A stretch of DNA of 64,000 bases from Hymenobacter cavernae (GTDB lineage Bacteria > Bacteroidota > Bacteroidia > Cytophagales > Hymenobacteraceae): NCBI RefSeq assembly GCF_014641455.1, contig NZ_BMHT01000009.1, positions 1 to 64,000 on the forward strand. The letters are read 5' to 3'. Below the pieces are notes generated by a model, which saw only the letters and a list, made by a program, of their open reading frames with translations, ran no database searches and was not told where the DNA came from. Positions 47,115 through 56,747 of the stretch are shown piece by piece (the first letter of the stretch is position 1; every line of letters begins with the position of its first letter). A program made the translations under genes and the position numbers.

Positions 47115-47966
47115 TTATTTACCAAATACACGCTTGAGTATGTCGCTGCCGGCAGCGGCTGGATTGGCCCGGATGCTGCCTTCTTTGGCGGCAATCAGGG
47201 TAAACAGGCCGTCTACTGTCTTCTCCGTGGCATAGGGTTCCAGCTGTTTGTTGAGCGGCGTCACCATCGGAATCTTGTTGTACTTGGCGGCCATTTCGGC
47301 GTATAGCTTGGTAGCGCCGGTTTGCTGCAACGACTGCTGAATAATGGGCTGCAAGGCCGTTTTCAGCTGCTCGGCCGTCTTATCGTACAGATATGTGGTG
47401 GCGGCATCATCGTCTTTGCTCGTTATAATACCCATAGCGTCGGCAAAGCTCAGGTTTTGCACCGCGTTCAGAAAGATGGGCTTGGCCTGCACCGAGGCAG
47501 CCTCAGCACTGCGGTTCAGAGCTACTTCAAAATTGTCAACCAGCGCGCCCATCTTGAGCTTGCGCAGCGTAGCTGCTACCATCTCGGCTTCAGGTGGAAA
47601 TGGAATGCGGATATCAGCGTTACCATTGAAACCATCGGCCTGGCTGGCCTGCTCGACGCTGCTCGTCACGCTTTGCACGAGTGTTTCCTTCATGCCGCTG
47701 GAGGCTTCCGCATCGGTGAGGGGCGCTTTCACGACGGGAGCCGGGGCAGGTGCGGGCGTAGCGGCTTTGGTGGTTGTTTTGGCCGTAGTAGTCGTTTTAG
47801 CAGTCGTTTTGGCGGCTGGCTTAGCGGTCGTTTTCGCCTTCGTGGTGGTCGTTTTTGCCTTTGTAGTCGTGGCTTTTTTGGTGGTCGTTTTCGCCTGTGC
47901 GGAGGCGACGTGGCTACCGGCCAACCCAATGACGATGGCTACTGTAAGGGTACGAAATACGTTCAT
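47115..47966 (-). CDS. DUF4197 family exported protein (second copy) with long Lys/Thr/Ala linker
   Basis: 283 residues, signal peptide about 1-24 (SHVASAQ). The linker of about 45 residues is repetitive (AKTTTKKATTTKAKTTTTKA and onward), then Ala/Pro-rich. The core (about 85-283) aligns closely with the 43753-44511 copy: SSGMKETLVQSVTSSVEQASQADGF, ADIRIPFPPEAEMVAATLRKLKMG, QPIIQQSLQQTGATKLY, KYNKIPMVTPLNKQLEPYATEKTVDGLFTLIAAKEGSIR. The shared ends (LKRVFGK) are identical. Function unknown. The basic linker might bind anionic envelope polymers (inference). Confidence 0.85.
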   Translation of the reverse strand: MNVFRTLTVAIVIGLAGSHVASAQAKTTTKKATTTKAKTTTTKAKTTAKPAAKTTAKTTTTAKTTTKAATPAPAPAPVVKAPLTDAEASSGMKETLVQSVTSSVEQASQADGFNGNADIRIPFPPEAEMVAATLRKLKMGALVDNFEVALNRSAEAASVQAKPIFLNAVQNLSFADAMGIITSKDDDAATTYLYDKTAEQLKTALQPIIQQSLQQTGATKLYAEMAAKYNKIPMVTPLNKQLEPYATEKTVDGLFTLIAAKEGSIRANPAAAGSDILKRVFGK

Positions 47967-48062
47967 AAGCGAAAAGACAAAAACCTGACGGCCCCTGTGG
48001 CGGTCTTACGAGTCGTGCCCACAAATTGCGCCAATTCTCCCAGCCTTCCTAACCTCAACTAT

Positions 48063-49325
48063 ATGCCCCTGCTTCCTGATGTTGAAATCATGACTATTGG
48101 CGACGAGCTGCTCTATGGGCAGGTCATCGACACCAACTCTGCCTTTATGGGGCAGGAGTTGGCTAAAATTGGACTGCGCGTGCGGCAGATCAGCAGCGTT
48201 TCTGATCGTGCCGATGAAATCGTGACGGCCCTCGACCTAGCCCGGCAGCGCGCCCAGGTAGTGCTTATCACCGGTGGCCTAGGTCCGACCAAAGACGACC
48301 TGACCAAGCATGTGCTAGCCCGATACTTCCGCAGTGAGCTGGTGATGCACGAGCCTACATTGCGCCACGTTGAGGGCATTTTTGCGCGCTTCAACCGGCC
48401 GATGCTCGACGTGAACCGCCAGCAGGCGCTGGTTCCGTCTAACTGCGAAGTGGTATTCAACGCGGTAGGCACGGCGCCGGGGATGTGGTTTGAGGATCAG
48501 GGTACCGTGTTTGTATCGATGCCGGGCGTGCCGTTCGAGATGAAGCGCATGATGACGGATATCGTGCTGCCGAAGCTTCAGGCTCACTTCCATACTCCCG
48601 CCATCGAGCACCTGGTAGTACAGACGGCCGGCATTGGCGAATCATTTCTGGCTGAGCAGATTGCGGATTGGGAAAATGCTTTGCCGCCAAATGTGAAGCT
48701 AGCTTACCTTCCCTCCCTGGGCAACGTGCGCCTGCGCCTGACCGGCACCGATGATGGCCAACCCAATCTGCGTGGCCGCATGGAGGCGTTGCTCCCCGAA
48801 CTCCGCGCACGTGTTGGCGAGTACATTTTTGCCGAAGAAGATATTCCGCTGGAAGCCGCCGTGGGCCGCCTGCTTGCCGCCCGCAACCTGACCATCGGCA
48901 CGGCCGAAAGCTGCACGGGTGGCTTTCTGGCCCACAAGCTTACGAGCGTGGCGGGCAGCTCGCGTTATTTTATGGGCAGCGTAGTAGCATATTCCAACGA
49001 CATAAAAATTAAGGAGCTAGGTGTGAAGCCCGAAACCCTAGCTGCTTATGGCGCCGTGAGCGAAGCCACGGTACGCGAAATGGCCGAAGGTGCCCGCCAG
49101 CGCCTAGGTGTGGACGTAGCCTTAGCAACCAGCGGCATTGCCGGCCCCGATGGCGGCACGCCCGATAAACCGGTGGGCACCATCTGCATTGCCTACGCCG
49201 ACCAGCACCAGACCGTCAGCCGGCAGTTTTTATTTAACCGCGGCCGGCAAATAAACGTCGAATACACCACCACCGCCGTACTGAACCTGCTGCGCCTGAG
49301 TTTGCCGCCGCTCAAGGAAAGCTAG
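48063..49325 (+). CDS. cinA: CinA-like protein (nicotinamide nucleotide amidohydrolase family)
   Basis: 420 residues from ATG 48063. The N-terminal MoaB-like domain (about 1-170) has IMTIGDELLYGQVIDTNSAFMGQELAKIGL, VLITGGLGPTKDDLTKHVLA and FVSMPGVPFEMKRMM. The C-terminal PncC domain (about 265-415) has TIGTAESCTGGFLAHKLTSVAGSSRYFMGSVVAYSN and SGIAGPDGGTPDKPVGTICIA, the deamidase active site. The N-domain hydrolyses ADP-ribose-type compounds and the C-domain deamidates NMN, so the protein serves NAD recycling. The long upstream frame extension is antisense to DUF4197 and is excluded. The stop TAG lies in GCTAGG. Confidence 0.93.
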   Translation: MPLLPDVEIMTIGDELLYGQVIDTNSAFMGQELAKIGLRVRQISSVSDRADEIVTALDLARQRAQVVLITGGLGPTKDDLTKHVLARYFRSELVMHEPTLRHVEGIFARFNRPMLDVNRQQALVPSNCEVVFNAVGTAPGMWFEDQGTVFVSMPGVPFEMKRMMTDIVLPKLQAHFHTPAIEHLVVQTAGIGESFLAEQIADWENALPPNVKLAYLPSLGNVRLRLTGTDDGQPNLRGRMEALLPELRARVGEYIFAEEDIPLEAAVGRLLAARNLTIGTAESCTGGFLAHKLTSVAGSSRYFMGSVVAYSNDIKIKELGVKPETLAAYGAVSEATVREMAEGARQRLGVDVALATSGIAGPDGGTPDKPVGTICIAYADQHQTVSRQFLFNRGRQINVEYTTTAVLNLLRLSLPPLKES

Positions 49326-49408
49326 GTTTTGTTTTACTGCTTCCCGGCGGCAGCGCTCTTCAGGAGGACGGCCAAAACAACGAACGGCAACAACGGGCGC
49401 TTTCCTAT

Positions 49409-49416
49409 TACCTTTG
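49409..49416 (+). promoter_or_regulatory. Possible -7 box TACCTTTG
   Basis: TACCTTTG fits TAnnTTTG and lies 56 bases before the E2 start codon at 49473. Confidence 0.38.
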
Positions 49417-49472
49417 CCCGAAATCCTCGACCCCCACCCAATTAACAATTCAACCCAACCCCCAATAACTGC

Positions 49473-50927
49473 ATGGCACGAGTGGAAATGGTGATGCCCA
49501 AAATGGGCGAAAGCATTATGGAAGGCACCATTCTGAAATGGCTCAAACAAGTAGGTGATGCTATTGAGCAAGATGAATCGGTGCTGGAAGTAGCTACTGA
49601 CAAGGTAGATACCGAAGTACCCGCCATTCATGCCGGTGTTTTGCAGGAGATTCTGGCGCAGGAAGGCCAGGTAGTGGCCGTAGGCGCCCCCATCGCCATT
49701 GTAGAAACCGAAGTGGCTGCGGCGCAGGCCTCAACGTCGCAGGCGCCGGCAGCACCGGAATCTGCTGAGCCCGAAGCAGAAGAAGTGGCTGCTGTGCCTT
49801 ACCTCCCGGCTGCAAGCAATGCCCAGCCAGCCGTAGCGTCATCGACCCACTCCGCTCAGCCTGGCCGCTTTTACTCACCGCTCGTTCTGAATATTGCGCG
49901 CCAAGAAGGCATCTCGCTGGCGGAGTTAGAGCAGATTCCGGGCACTGGTCAGGACAATCGCGTAACCAAGAAGGACATTCTGACCTACGTAACGGACGGC
50001 AGGAAACCCGTGAATCAAGCAGTAGCGCCTGCAGCAGCTACGCCACCAACCGCGCCTGAACCGGTAGCGCCTAAGCCTGCTGCGCAGCCGAGCACTCCCG
50101 AGCCGAAAGCTGCTCCGGCACCCGAATCTACCCCTGCTCCGGCTACCGAAGTACCTGCTTCAGCCTCAAAACCCGCTAGCGCTCCGGCACCTGGCAAGCC
50201 TGCTCCATCAGTAAGCGGCAACGATGAGCTGATCGAGATGGATCGGATGCGCAAGCTGATTGCGCAGCGCATGGTCGATTCCAAGCGCATTTCGCCACAC
50301 GTTACTTCGTTCGTGGAAGCCGATGTGACGGAGATTGTAAACTGGCGCAACAAGCACAAAGACGCCTACAAGAAGCGCGAGGGTGAAAACCTGACCTTCA
50401 CGCCGATTCTGGTACAAGCTATTGCACGCGCCATCAAGGATTTCCCCAACATCAACGTGTCGATCGAGGGCGACTACATCATTAAGAAGCGCGACATCAA
50501 CATTGGCCTGGCTGTAGCGCTGCCTTCCGGCAACCTCATTGTGCCTGTCATTCACAAAGCGGATGAACTGAATCTCAACGGCTTGAGCAAGCGCGTGAAC
50601 GACTTGGCTAACCGGGCCCGCCTGAATAAGCTGAAGCCCGAAGACCTGGAAGGCGGCACCTACACGGTGTCCAATGTCGGCTCATTTGGCAACGTAATGG
50701 GTACGCCCATCATCATGCAGCCGCAAGTAGCCATCATGGCCCTAGGTGCCATCAAGAAAAAGCCCGCCGTGATTGAGACGCCACAGGGCGATTTGATTGG
50801 CATTCGGCACTTTATGTTCCTGTCGCACTCTTATGACCACCGGGTGGTTGATGGTTCGCTGGGCGGCATGTTCGTACGCAAAGTAGCCGACTACCTGGAG
50901 CAGTTCGATCCGAATACCACGATTTAA
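49473..50927 (+). CDS. 2-oxo acid dehydrogenase E2 (dihydrolipoamide acyltransferase)
   Basis: 484 residues. Lipoyl domain (about 1-80) with the lipoylated Lys in ATDKVDTEV (about 43). A Pro/Ala/Glu linker (about 85-125), a peripheral E3-binding domain (FYSPLVLNIARQEGISLAELEQIPGTGQDNRVTKKDIL, about 131-168), a second long Ala/Pro linker and the catalytic core (about 250-484) with HVTSFVEADVTEIV and SHSYDHRVVDGSLGG holding His and Asp. Which complex (pyruvate or branched-chain) cannot be told, since E1 and E3 genes are not here. Confidence 0.93.
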   Translation: MARVEMVMPKMGESIMEGTILKWLKQVGDAIEQDESVLEVATDKVDTEVPAIHAGVLQEILAQEGQVVAVGAPIAIVETEVAAAQASTSQAPAAPESAEPEAEEVAAVPYLPAASNAQPAVASSTHSAQPGRFYSPLVLNIARQEGISLAELEQIPGTGQDNRVTKKDILTYVTDGRKPVNQAVAPAAATPPTAPEPVAPKPAAQPSTPEPKAAPAPESTPAPATEVPASASKPASAPAPGKPAPSVSGNDELIEMDRMRKLIAQRMVDSKRISPHVTSFVEADVTEIVNWRNKHKDAYKKREGENLTFTPILVQAIARAIKDFPNINVSIEGDYIIKKRDINIGLAVALPSGNLIVPVIHKADELNLNGLSKRVNDLANRARLNKLKPEDLEGGTYTVSNVGSFGNVMGTPIIMQPQVAIMALGAIKKKPAVIETPQGDLIGIRHFMFLSHSYDHRVVDGSLGGMFVRKVADYLEQFDPNTTI

Positions 50928-50966
50928 GCAATGGTGCAGACTAGTCTCTGCGCCTGCTATTACCGC

Positions 50967-51182
50967 ATGAAAAACCTTCTTTTTCTCCTAGCACTGCTGA
51001 TTTCGCTGGGCACCATTCTCTACCTGTACCGTCAGCTCTCGACTACGGAGAAAGCCTTAGAGCTAGCCGAAAAGCGTTTTGCCGATTGTGAGCAGGTAAC
51101 ATTTCAGTTGCAAATGCAGAACCGTGGCAATACGCCCCGCGGCCGCCGGAGCGTAGCTACTGATACGCTATCTGGTGAGTAA
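50967..51182 (+). CDS. Small membrane-anchored protein
   Basis: 71 residues. One N-terminal hydrophobic span (MKNLLFLLALLISLGTILYLY) then a charged helical tail with one Cys and an Arg-rich end (RGNTPRGRRS). The start at 50967 is preferred over ATG 50931, which would add 12 Cys/Thr-rich residues before the span. It follows the E2 gene closely and is closed by a terminator. No family recognised. Confidence 0.6.
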   Translation: MKNLLFLLALLISLGTILYLYRQLSTTEKALELAEKRFADCEQVTFQLQMQNRGNTPRGRRSVATDTLSGE

Positions 51183-51195
51183 CGACCTAGGTCAG

Positions 51196-51245
51196 ATAGG
51201 CAAAGAAAAAGCCCCGTCAAACGACGGGGCTTTTTCTTTGCCTAT
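51196..51245. terminator. 23-bp perfect-stem bidirectional terminator
   Basis: Arms 51196-51218 and 51223-51245 are exact inverse complements around AAAC and include AAAAAGCCCCGTC / GACGGGGCTTTTT. It serves the rightward small gene and the leftward peptidase. Confidence 0.92.
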
Positions 51246-51269
51246 GGCTGTGTACGCAGCACAGCTAGC

Positions 51270-53381
51270 TTACGAGTTCAAACCGAGTAGCATCAGCATA
51301 AAGGCGTACTGCCGGGCCGTGTCATTGATGGATTTGAAGCGGCCGGAGGCACCACCGTGGCCAGCAGCCATATCCGTGTGTAGCAACAATAGGTTGTTGT
51401 CCGTCTTCATCGTACGCAGCTTGGCCACCCACTTGGCTGGCTCGAAGTACTGCACCTGCGAGTCGTGCAGGCCAGTGGTAACGAGCATGTTGGGATACGC
51501 TTGCTTTTTCACGTTGTCGTAGGGCGAGTACGAGAGCATGTAGTCGTAGTACTGCTTCTGATTGGGGTTGCCCCACTGATCGTACTCGCTGGTAGTCAAC
51601 GGAATGCTTTCGTCGAGCATGGTCGTTACCACGTCCACGAACGGCACAGCGGCAATAACGCCTTTGTAGAGGTCAGGGCGCATGTTTACCACGGCGCCCA
51701 TCAGCAGGCCACCGGCGCTACCGCCCATGGCGAACAACTTAGCGGGCGAAGTATACTTCTCCTTGATCAGGTATTCCGAACAATCAATGAAGTCGGTGAA
51801 GCTGTTGATTTTGTGCAGCATACGACCGTCCTCGAACCACTGCCGGCCCATTTCCTGCCCGCCACGGATGTGGCAGAGCACGTAGGCGAAGCCCCGGTCG
51901 AGCAGGCTCAGGCGCGCGGCGCTGAAGGTCGGGTCTTGCGAGTAGCCGTAGGAGCCGTACGCGTACTGCAACACCGGCGCGTTGCCGTCCTTCTTGAAGC
52001 CTTTCTTGTAAACAATGGCAATCGGCACCATGGCGCCGTCGCGGGCTTTCACGAAGGTGCGCTCCGTTACGTAATCTTCTTTCTTGAAGCCACCTAGCAC
52101 CTCCTGCTGCTTGCGCAAGGTACTCTTGTGGGTGTTCATGTCGTAGTCGTAGGTGGAGGGCGGCGTGGTGAACGAGGTGTACACGTAACGTAGCACCGGC
52201 GTGTCAAATTCAGCATTAGCCCCGAACGTGGCCATGTAAGCCGGCTCGTCGAACTTGAGGTAATGCTCCTGTTTGCTCTTCCAGTTGATAACGCGCATTT
52301 GGAACAAGCCATTCTTGCGCTCATTCACCACCAGGAAATCGCGGAACAAGTCACAATCGTTGATGAACGCATCTTTGCGAGCCGGAATAACATCTTTCCA
52401 GGCAGCTTTGGCTGTGTTGCTCACTGGGACCGACATCAGGCGATAGTTTGGCGCCTGCCAGTTGGTACGCACGTAGAAGTTGTCGCCCATGTGCTCGACG
52501 TAATAAAGATGCTCCTTCTCGCGGGGTAGGAACGTCTTGAACTCACCCGCTGGGTTAGCGGCATCGAGGTACCGCGTCTCATTAGAAAGGGAGCTGGTCA
52601 GCACCACGTAGATGTACTTCTTGGATTTCGAGCGCGCTACATTCAGGTTAAAGGTGTTATCCTTCTCCTCGTAAATGAGCTTGTCTTGCTTCGGGTCGGT
52701 ACCTAGGGTGTGGCGATAAAGCTGGTACGGCAGCAGCGTCGTTACGTCCTTTTTGGCGTAGAACACCGTCTTGTTGTCGGCGGCCCACACGGCGTTGCCA
52801 CTGGTATTCGGAATGGCTTCGGGGTAAACCTTGCCGGCCTTCAAATCCTTGAAACGCAGCGTGTACAGGCGACGGCTCACGGTATCAGCACCATAGGCCA
52901 TAACCTGGTTGTTGTCGCTTACGTCGTAGCTGGCAATCTGGAAGTAGGTCTTGCCTTTGCCCATTACGTTGGCGTTGAGCAGCACTTCTTCCGGTGCTTT
53001 CAGGTCGCCTTTCTTGCGGCAATAAATCGGGTATTCGCCGCCCGTCTCGTAGCGGGTGTAGTAGAAGTAGCCGTTGTCGCGGTACGGCACCGACTCGTCC
53101 TGCTCCTTAATGCGGCCTTTGATTTCGTTGAAAACCTTGCCTTCAATAGCTTTTGCAGGCGCCATTTTCTGGTCGAAATAGGCGTTTTCAGCGTCCAGAT
53201 ACTTGATTACTTCCGGGTTTTCACGCTCGTTGAGCCAGTAGTAGTTGTCGGTGCGCGTATGACCTAGGGTGGTCAGTTGCTTAGGTTTGATGGTAGCCAC
53301 GGGCGGGTTGCCCTGCTGTGCCTGCGCTGAGCCAAGGGCTAGTACGCTGGCGCTTACCAACAAAGGGTTGAGTTTCTTCAT
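51270..53381 (-). CDS. ptrB: S9 family prolyl oligopeptidase (oligopeptidase B type), exported
   Basis: 703 residues with a signal peptide (about 1-21, LGSAQAQ). The N-terminal beta-propeller spans about 70-420. The catalytic alpha/beta-hydrolase domain follows, with the nucleophile Ser552 in GGSAGGLLMG and the His near 676 in TDMAAGHGGASGRF, as in oligopeptidase B, which cleaves after Arg/Lys in short peptides. The pattern GSYGYSQDPTFS (about 470) and WVAKLRTMKTDNN also match. Probably periplasmic peptide degradation. It contains several CTAGGG-type sites. Confidence 0.93.
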   Translation of the reverse strand: MKKLNPLLVSASVLALGSAQAQQGNPPVATIKPKQLTTLGHTRTDNYYWLNERENPEVIKYLDAENAYFDQKMAPAKAIEGKVFNEIKGRIKEQDESVPYRDNGYFYYTRYETGGEYPIYCRKKGDLKAPEEVLLNANVMGKGKTYFQIASYDVSDNNQVMAYGADTVSRRLYTLRFKDLKAGKVYPEAIPNTSGNAVWAADNKTVFYAKKDVTTLLPYQLYRHTLGTDPKQDKLIYEEKDNTFNLNVARSKSKKYIYVVLTSSLSNETRYLDAANPAGEFKTFLPREKEHLYYVEHMGDNFYVRTNWQAPNYRLMSVPVSNTAKAAWKDVIPARKDAFINDCDLFRDFLVVNERKNGLFQMRVINWKSKQEHYLKFDEPAYMATFGANAEFDTPVLRYVYTSFTTPPSTYDYDMNTHKSTLRKQQEVLGGFKKEDYVTERTFVKARDGAMVPIAIVYKKGFKKDGNAPVLQYAYGSYGYSQDPTFSAARLSLLDRGFAYVLCHIRGGQEMGRQWFEDGRMLHKINSFTDFIDCSEYLIKEKYTSPAKLFAMGGSAGGLLMGAVVNMRPDLYKGVIAAVPFVDVVTTMLDESIPLTTSEYDQWGNPNQKQYYDYMLSYSPYDNVKKQAYPNMLVTTGLHDSQVQYFEPAKWVAKLRTMKTDNNLLLLHTDMAAGHGGASGRFKSINDTARQYAFMLMLLGLNS

Positions 53382-53542
53382 GTGTGTTTGGAATGCGAAA
53401 AAGGAAGACGGTAAATCAGCACTGGTTTTCTACAGCTTCAAAGAAACAAGGGAATGCTGTTTGGCTGCATATTTCGTAGCGAAATGTTCTCGCTTACTCT
53501 TAATCTCGTGAGTTTATCTCTCTTCTTTAGTAACTCCCTATC

Positions 53543-53755
53543 ATGAGAAAAGTAGCCGTAATGACCTGTGTAGTATTACTTATACTAGCTCTGTCTACGG
53601 CGTTAGAACGCTATTTTCAGCGTCAAGCCAGCTTCACATTAGCCTACATATTCGCTTACCTTATACTTCTATGCTATTGCATGCTAATAGGAACAGTTCT
53701 GTTTGGACTGTCTGTAGATATCAGAGAGGGAATTCGAAATAGAAAAAAGCGGTAA
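53543..53755 (+). CDS. Small two-span membrane protein
   Basis: 70 residues with two hydrophobic segments (about 5-17 and 31-56) joined by a short polar loop, and a basic C-terminus (RNRKKR). No family recognised. It is a single gene between the leftward peptidase and valS genes, with lower GC than its neighbours. Confidence 0.6.
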   Translation: MRKVAVMTCVVLLILALSTALERYFQRQASFTLAYIFAYLILLCYCMLIGTVLFGLSVDIREGIRNRKKR

Positions 53756-53813
53756 TGCTTCATCAGAGCCTTTTAACCTCCTCCTTACTTAGAAGAGCCA
53801 CTGCTTAATAAAA

Positions 53814-53847
53814 CAAGAAGGCCACCTAGGGTAAGGTGGCCTTCTTG
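53814..53847. terminator. Terminator between the small membrane gene and valS
   Basis: CAAGAAGGCCACCT / AGGTGGCCTTCTTG stem with a 6-base loop. It lies between convergent genes and serves the leftward valS transcript. Confidence 0.88.
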
Positions 53848-53870
53848 CTTAGTGTTAATTTGTTACCAGC

Positions 53871-56501
53871 TTACAGCAAAGCTAGGCTTTGCTCCAGCGC
53901 CGCAATCTTCGCTTCGGCGTCGGCTTGCTTCTGCCGCTCGCGCTCAATCACGTCGGGCTTGGCGTTCTGCACAAACTTCTCGTTGCTGAGCTTTTTCATC
54001 ACCGATTCCAGGAAGCCGCGGTTGTACTCGATTTCCTTTTCAATGCGAGCCCGCTCGGCCGCCAAGTCGATGTGGCCTTCAAGCGGAATAAAGAACTCGC
54101 TGGCGCCTTGCACGAAGCTCACCGCGCCAGTCAGTCCTTCGTGCACGAAACTGAGCTCACTCACGTTAGCTAGCTTCTTAATGATAGGCGCGTAAGCAGC
54201 TAGCAGTTCCTGCTCGTCCGTTTTGGCGGCTACCGCCAGCGGCTTGCTCGGGCCGATGTTCTTCTGGTTGCGCACGTTGCGAATGCCGGCTACTACGTCC
54301 AGCACCGTGGTCATGCGGCTGAGCACGTCGGCATTGCCCGCAACTGGCGTCAGCTTGGGCCAGGGCGCCACGCACACGTATTCCTTGGCACCGCGGGAAG
54401 CTAGCTCGTGCCACAGCTCTTCGGTGATGAAGGGCATGAACGGATGCAGCAGCTTCAGCAGCGTTTCGAAGTAGCCAATGGTGTGCTTGAGTGTCTCAGC
54501 GTCGATGGGCTGCTGGTAGGCGGGCTTCACCATCTCCAGGTACACCGAGCAGAAATCGTCCCACACAAGCTTGTACACCGTCAGCAGCGCATCGTTCATG
54601 CGGAACTTGTCGAAGTGCTCGTCGAGCTGCACCACCGTTTCCTGCAACCTAGCCCCGAACCATTCCACCGCTTTTTCACTGGCGAACGGCAGGTCCTGGC
54701 TTACCTCCCAGCCTTGCGTGAGGCGGAAGGCGTTCCAGAGCTTGTTGGTGAAGTTGCGGCCCTGCTCTACGAGTTTGATGTCGAAGAGCAAGTCGTTGCC
54801 GGCCGGCGCCGAGAACAGCATGCCGGTGCGCACACCATCGGCACCGTATTGCGCAATGAGGTCGAGCGGATCGGGCGAGTTGCCGAGCTGCTTGCTCATC
54901 TTGCGACCTAGGTCGTCGCGCACGATGCCGGTGAGATACACGTTTTTAAACGGCACTTCCTTGCGGTATTCCAGCCCCGCCATGATCATGCGTGCCACCC
55001 AGAAAAACAGGATTTCGGGCGCCGTTACGAGGTCATTGGTTGGGTAGAAATAGTTGACGTCGGCGTTGTCGGGGTCCTTGAACCCGTCGAACACCGAAAT
55101 CGGCCACAGCCACGACGAAAACCACGTATCCAGCACGTCTTCGTCCTGGTGGATGTCGGCTAGACCTAGGTTTTCGTTGCCGGATTTCTGCTGAGCTAGC
55201 TTTAGTGCCTCGTCTTCGTTCAAAGCTACTACAAACGAGCCATCGGGCAGGTACCAGGCCGGAATGCGCTGACCCCACCACAGCTGGCGCGAAATGCACC
55301 AGTCGCGCACGTTCTCCATCCACACCCGGTACATGTTCTTGAACTTGGGCGGGTGCAGCTTGATTTCGTCAGTTTCGACAGCAGCTAGGGCAGGCTTTGC
55401 CATCTGGTCCATTTTGCAGAACCATTGCAGCGACAAGCGCGGCTCAATCACAGCGCCAGTACGCTCCGAGGTTTGCAGCACGCTGGCGTACTCCTCGATT
55501 TTGTCGAGCAGACCCGCTTCCTGCAAATCCTTGGCAATCTGCTTGCGGGCGGAAAAGCGGTCCTGGCCCACGTAGAGCACGGCTTTCTCGTTGAGCGTAC
55601 CGTCGTCGTTCAGGATGTCGATAACGGCCAAGTTGTGCTTCAGTCCTAGCTCGTAGTCGTTCAGATCGTGGGCCGGCGTCACTTTCAGCGCACCCGTTCC
55701 GAAGTCAATGGCCACGTACTCATCCAGAATAATCGGGATTTCGCGACCGAGCAGCGGAATGCGGACCTTCTGGCCGTGCAGATGATTGTAGCGCTCATCG
55801 TTAGGATTCACCGCTACGGCTACGTCGGCCATGATGGTCTCGGGGCGCGACGTGGCAACGGTCAAGTATTGTCCTTCCTGCCCTACTACCTCATAGCGCA
55901 GGTGGTACATCTTGCCGGTTACGTCTTTGGCAATAACCTCCTCGTCGCTGATGGCGGTGCGGCCCTGCGGGTCCCAGTTTACCATGCGTACGCCGCGGTA
56001 GATCTGGCCTTTACGGTGCAGATCCACGAACACGCGCAGCACGGCTTCGGTCATTTCGGGCTCCATCGTGAAGCGCGTCCGGTCCCAGTCGCAGCTGGCA
56101 CCTAGCTTTTTGAGCTGCTCCAGAATGATGCCGCCGTACTTTTCTTTCCAGTCCCAGGCATGCTTCAGGAACTCCTCGCGGGTGAGGTCGCGCTTGTTGA
56201 TGCCTTGCTCTTTGAGCAACGCAACTACTTTAGCCTCAGTAGCAATAGAGGCATGGTCGGTACCGGGCACCCAGCACGCTTCTTTGCCTTGCATGCGGGC
56301 ACGGCGCACCAGTACGTCCTGAATCGTATTGTTCAGCATGTGGCCCATGTGCAGCACGCCCGTCACGTTGGGCGGCGGAATGACCACAGAATAAGCAGGT
56401 TTGCGGGGGTTCGGTTTGGCTTTAAAAAAGCCTTGCTCCTGCCAGCGCTGGTACCATTTGGCTTCAACGTCGGCGGGCGTGTAGGTTTTGGCGAGGGCCA
56501 T
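53871..56501 (-). CDS. valS: Valyl-tRNA synthetase
   Basis: 876 residues, normal length. Class I motifs: HMGHML (HIGH equivalent, about 49-54) and KMSKQLGNSPDP (KMSKS, about 535-546). The editing CP1 domain lies between. The anticodon-binding domain contains EELWHELASRG, and a C-terminal coiled-coil tRNA-binding arm (about 810-876) is typical of ValS. The start ATG at 56501 gives MALAKTYTP, the usual opening. Several CTAGGT sites fall at in-frame Leu-Gly codons. Confidence 0.97.
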   Translation of the reverse strand: MALAKTYTPADVEAKWYQRWQEQGFFKAKPNPRKPAYSVVIPPPNVTGVLHMGHMLNNTIQDVLVRRARMQGKEACWVPGTDHASIATEAKVVALLKEQGINKRDLTREEFLKHAWDWKEKYGGIILEQLKKLGASCDWDRTRFTMEPEMTEAVLRVFVDLHRKGQIYRGVRMVNWDPQGRTAISDEEVIAKDVTGKMYHLRYEVVGQEGQYLTVATSRPETIMADVAVAVNPNDERYNHLHGQKVRIPLLGREIPIILDEYVAIDFGTGALKVTPAHDLNDYELGLKHNLAVIDILNDDGTLNEKAVLYVGQDRFSARKQIAKDLQEAGLLDKIEEYASVLQTSERTGAVIEPRLSLQWFCKMDQMAKPALAAVETDEIKLHPPKFKNMYRVWMENVRDWCISRQLWWGQRIPAWYLPDGSFVVALNEDEALKLAQQKSGNENLGLADIHQDEDVLDTWFSSWLWPISVFDGFKDPDNADVNYFYPTNDLVTAPEILFFWVARMIMAGLEYRKEVPFKNVYLTGIVRDDLGRKMSKQLGNSPDPLDLIAQYGADGVRTGMLFSAPAGNDLLFDIKLVEQGRNFTNKLWNAFRLTQGWEVSQDLPFASEKAVEWFGARLQETVVQLDEHFDKFRMNDALLTVYKLVWDDFCSVYLEMVKPAYQQPIDAETLKHTIGYFETLLKLLHPFMPFITEELWHELASRGAKEYVCVAPWPKLTPVAGNADVLSRMTTVLDVVAGIRNVRNQKNIGPSKPLAVAAKTDEQELLAAYAPIIKKLANVSELSFVHEGLTGAVSFVQGASEFFIPLEGHIDLAAERARIEKEIEYNRGFLESVMKKLSNEKFVQNAKPDVIERERQKQADAEAKIAALEQSLALL

Positions 56502-56703
56502 CGGCGGGTAAAATCGGTTCAGAATCACTACAAAAGTAGGCAATTCGGGGCGGGGTGGGAAACGCTAGCTGTTGAGGCCACTTAGCGAGAATCTCCAGGA
56601 GCCACTCCTGCCCTTTTCACTAATTGGGTAATATGTTTGTAGTATGCGAAAATGAACGCATGGTTTTTACTGCTGATTTCAGTATAATTATATCATTTCG
56701 TGA

Positions 56704-56711
56704 TATTTTTG
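56704..56711 (+). promoter_or_regulatory. Possible -7 box TATTTTTG
   Basis: TATTTTTG fits TAnnTTTG, 36 bases before the nitrilase-family start codon at 56748, in an AT-rich spacer. Confidence 0.35.
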
Positions 56712-56747
56712 CATTGAGCCTTTTCTCCCCTCGTCTCTAAATTGCTT

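Noticed and set aside
47322..48062. Long upstream extension of the cinA frame
   Set aside because: It is antisense to the DUF4197 gene at 47115-47966, which has a signal peptide and a paralogue. The cinA protein begins properly at ATG 48063.
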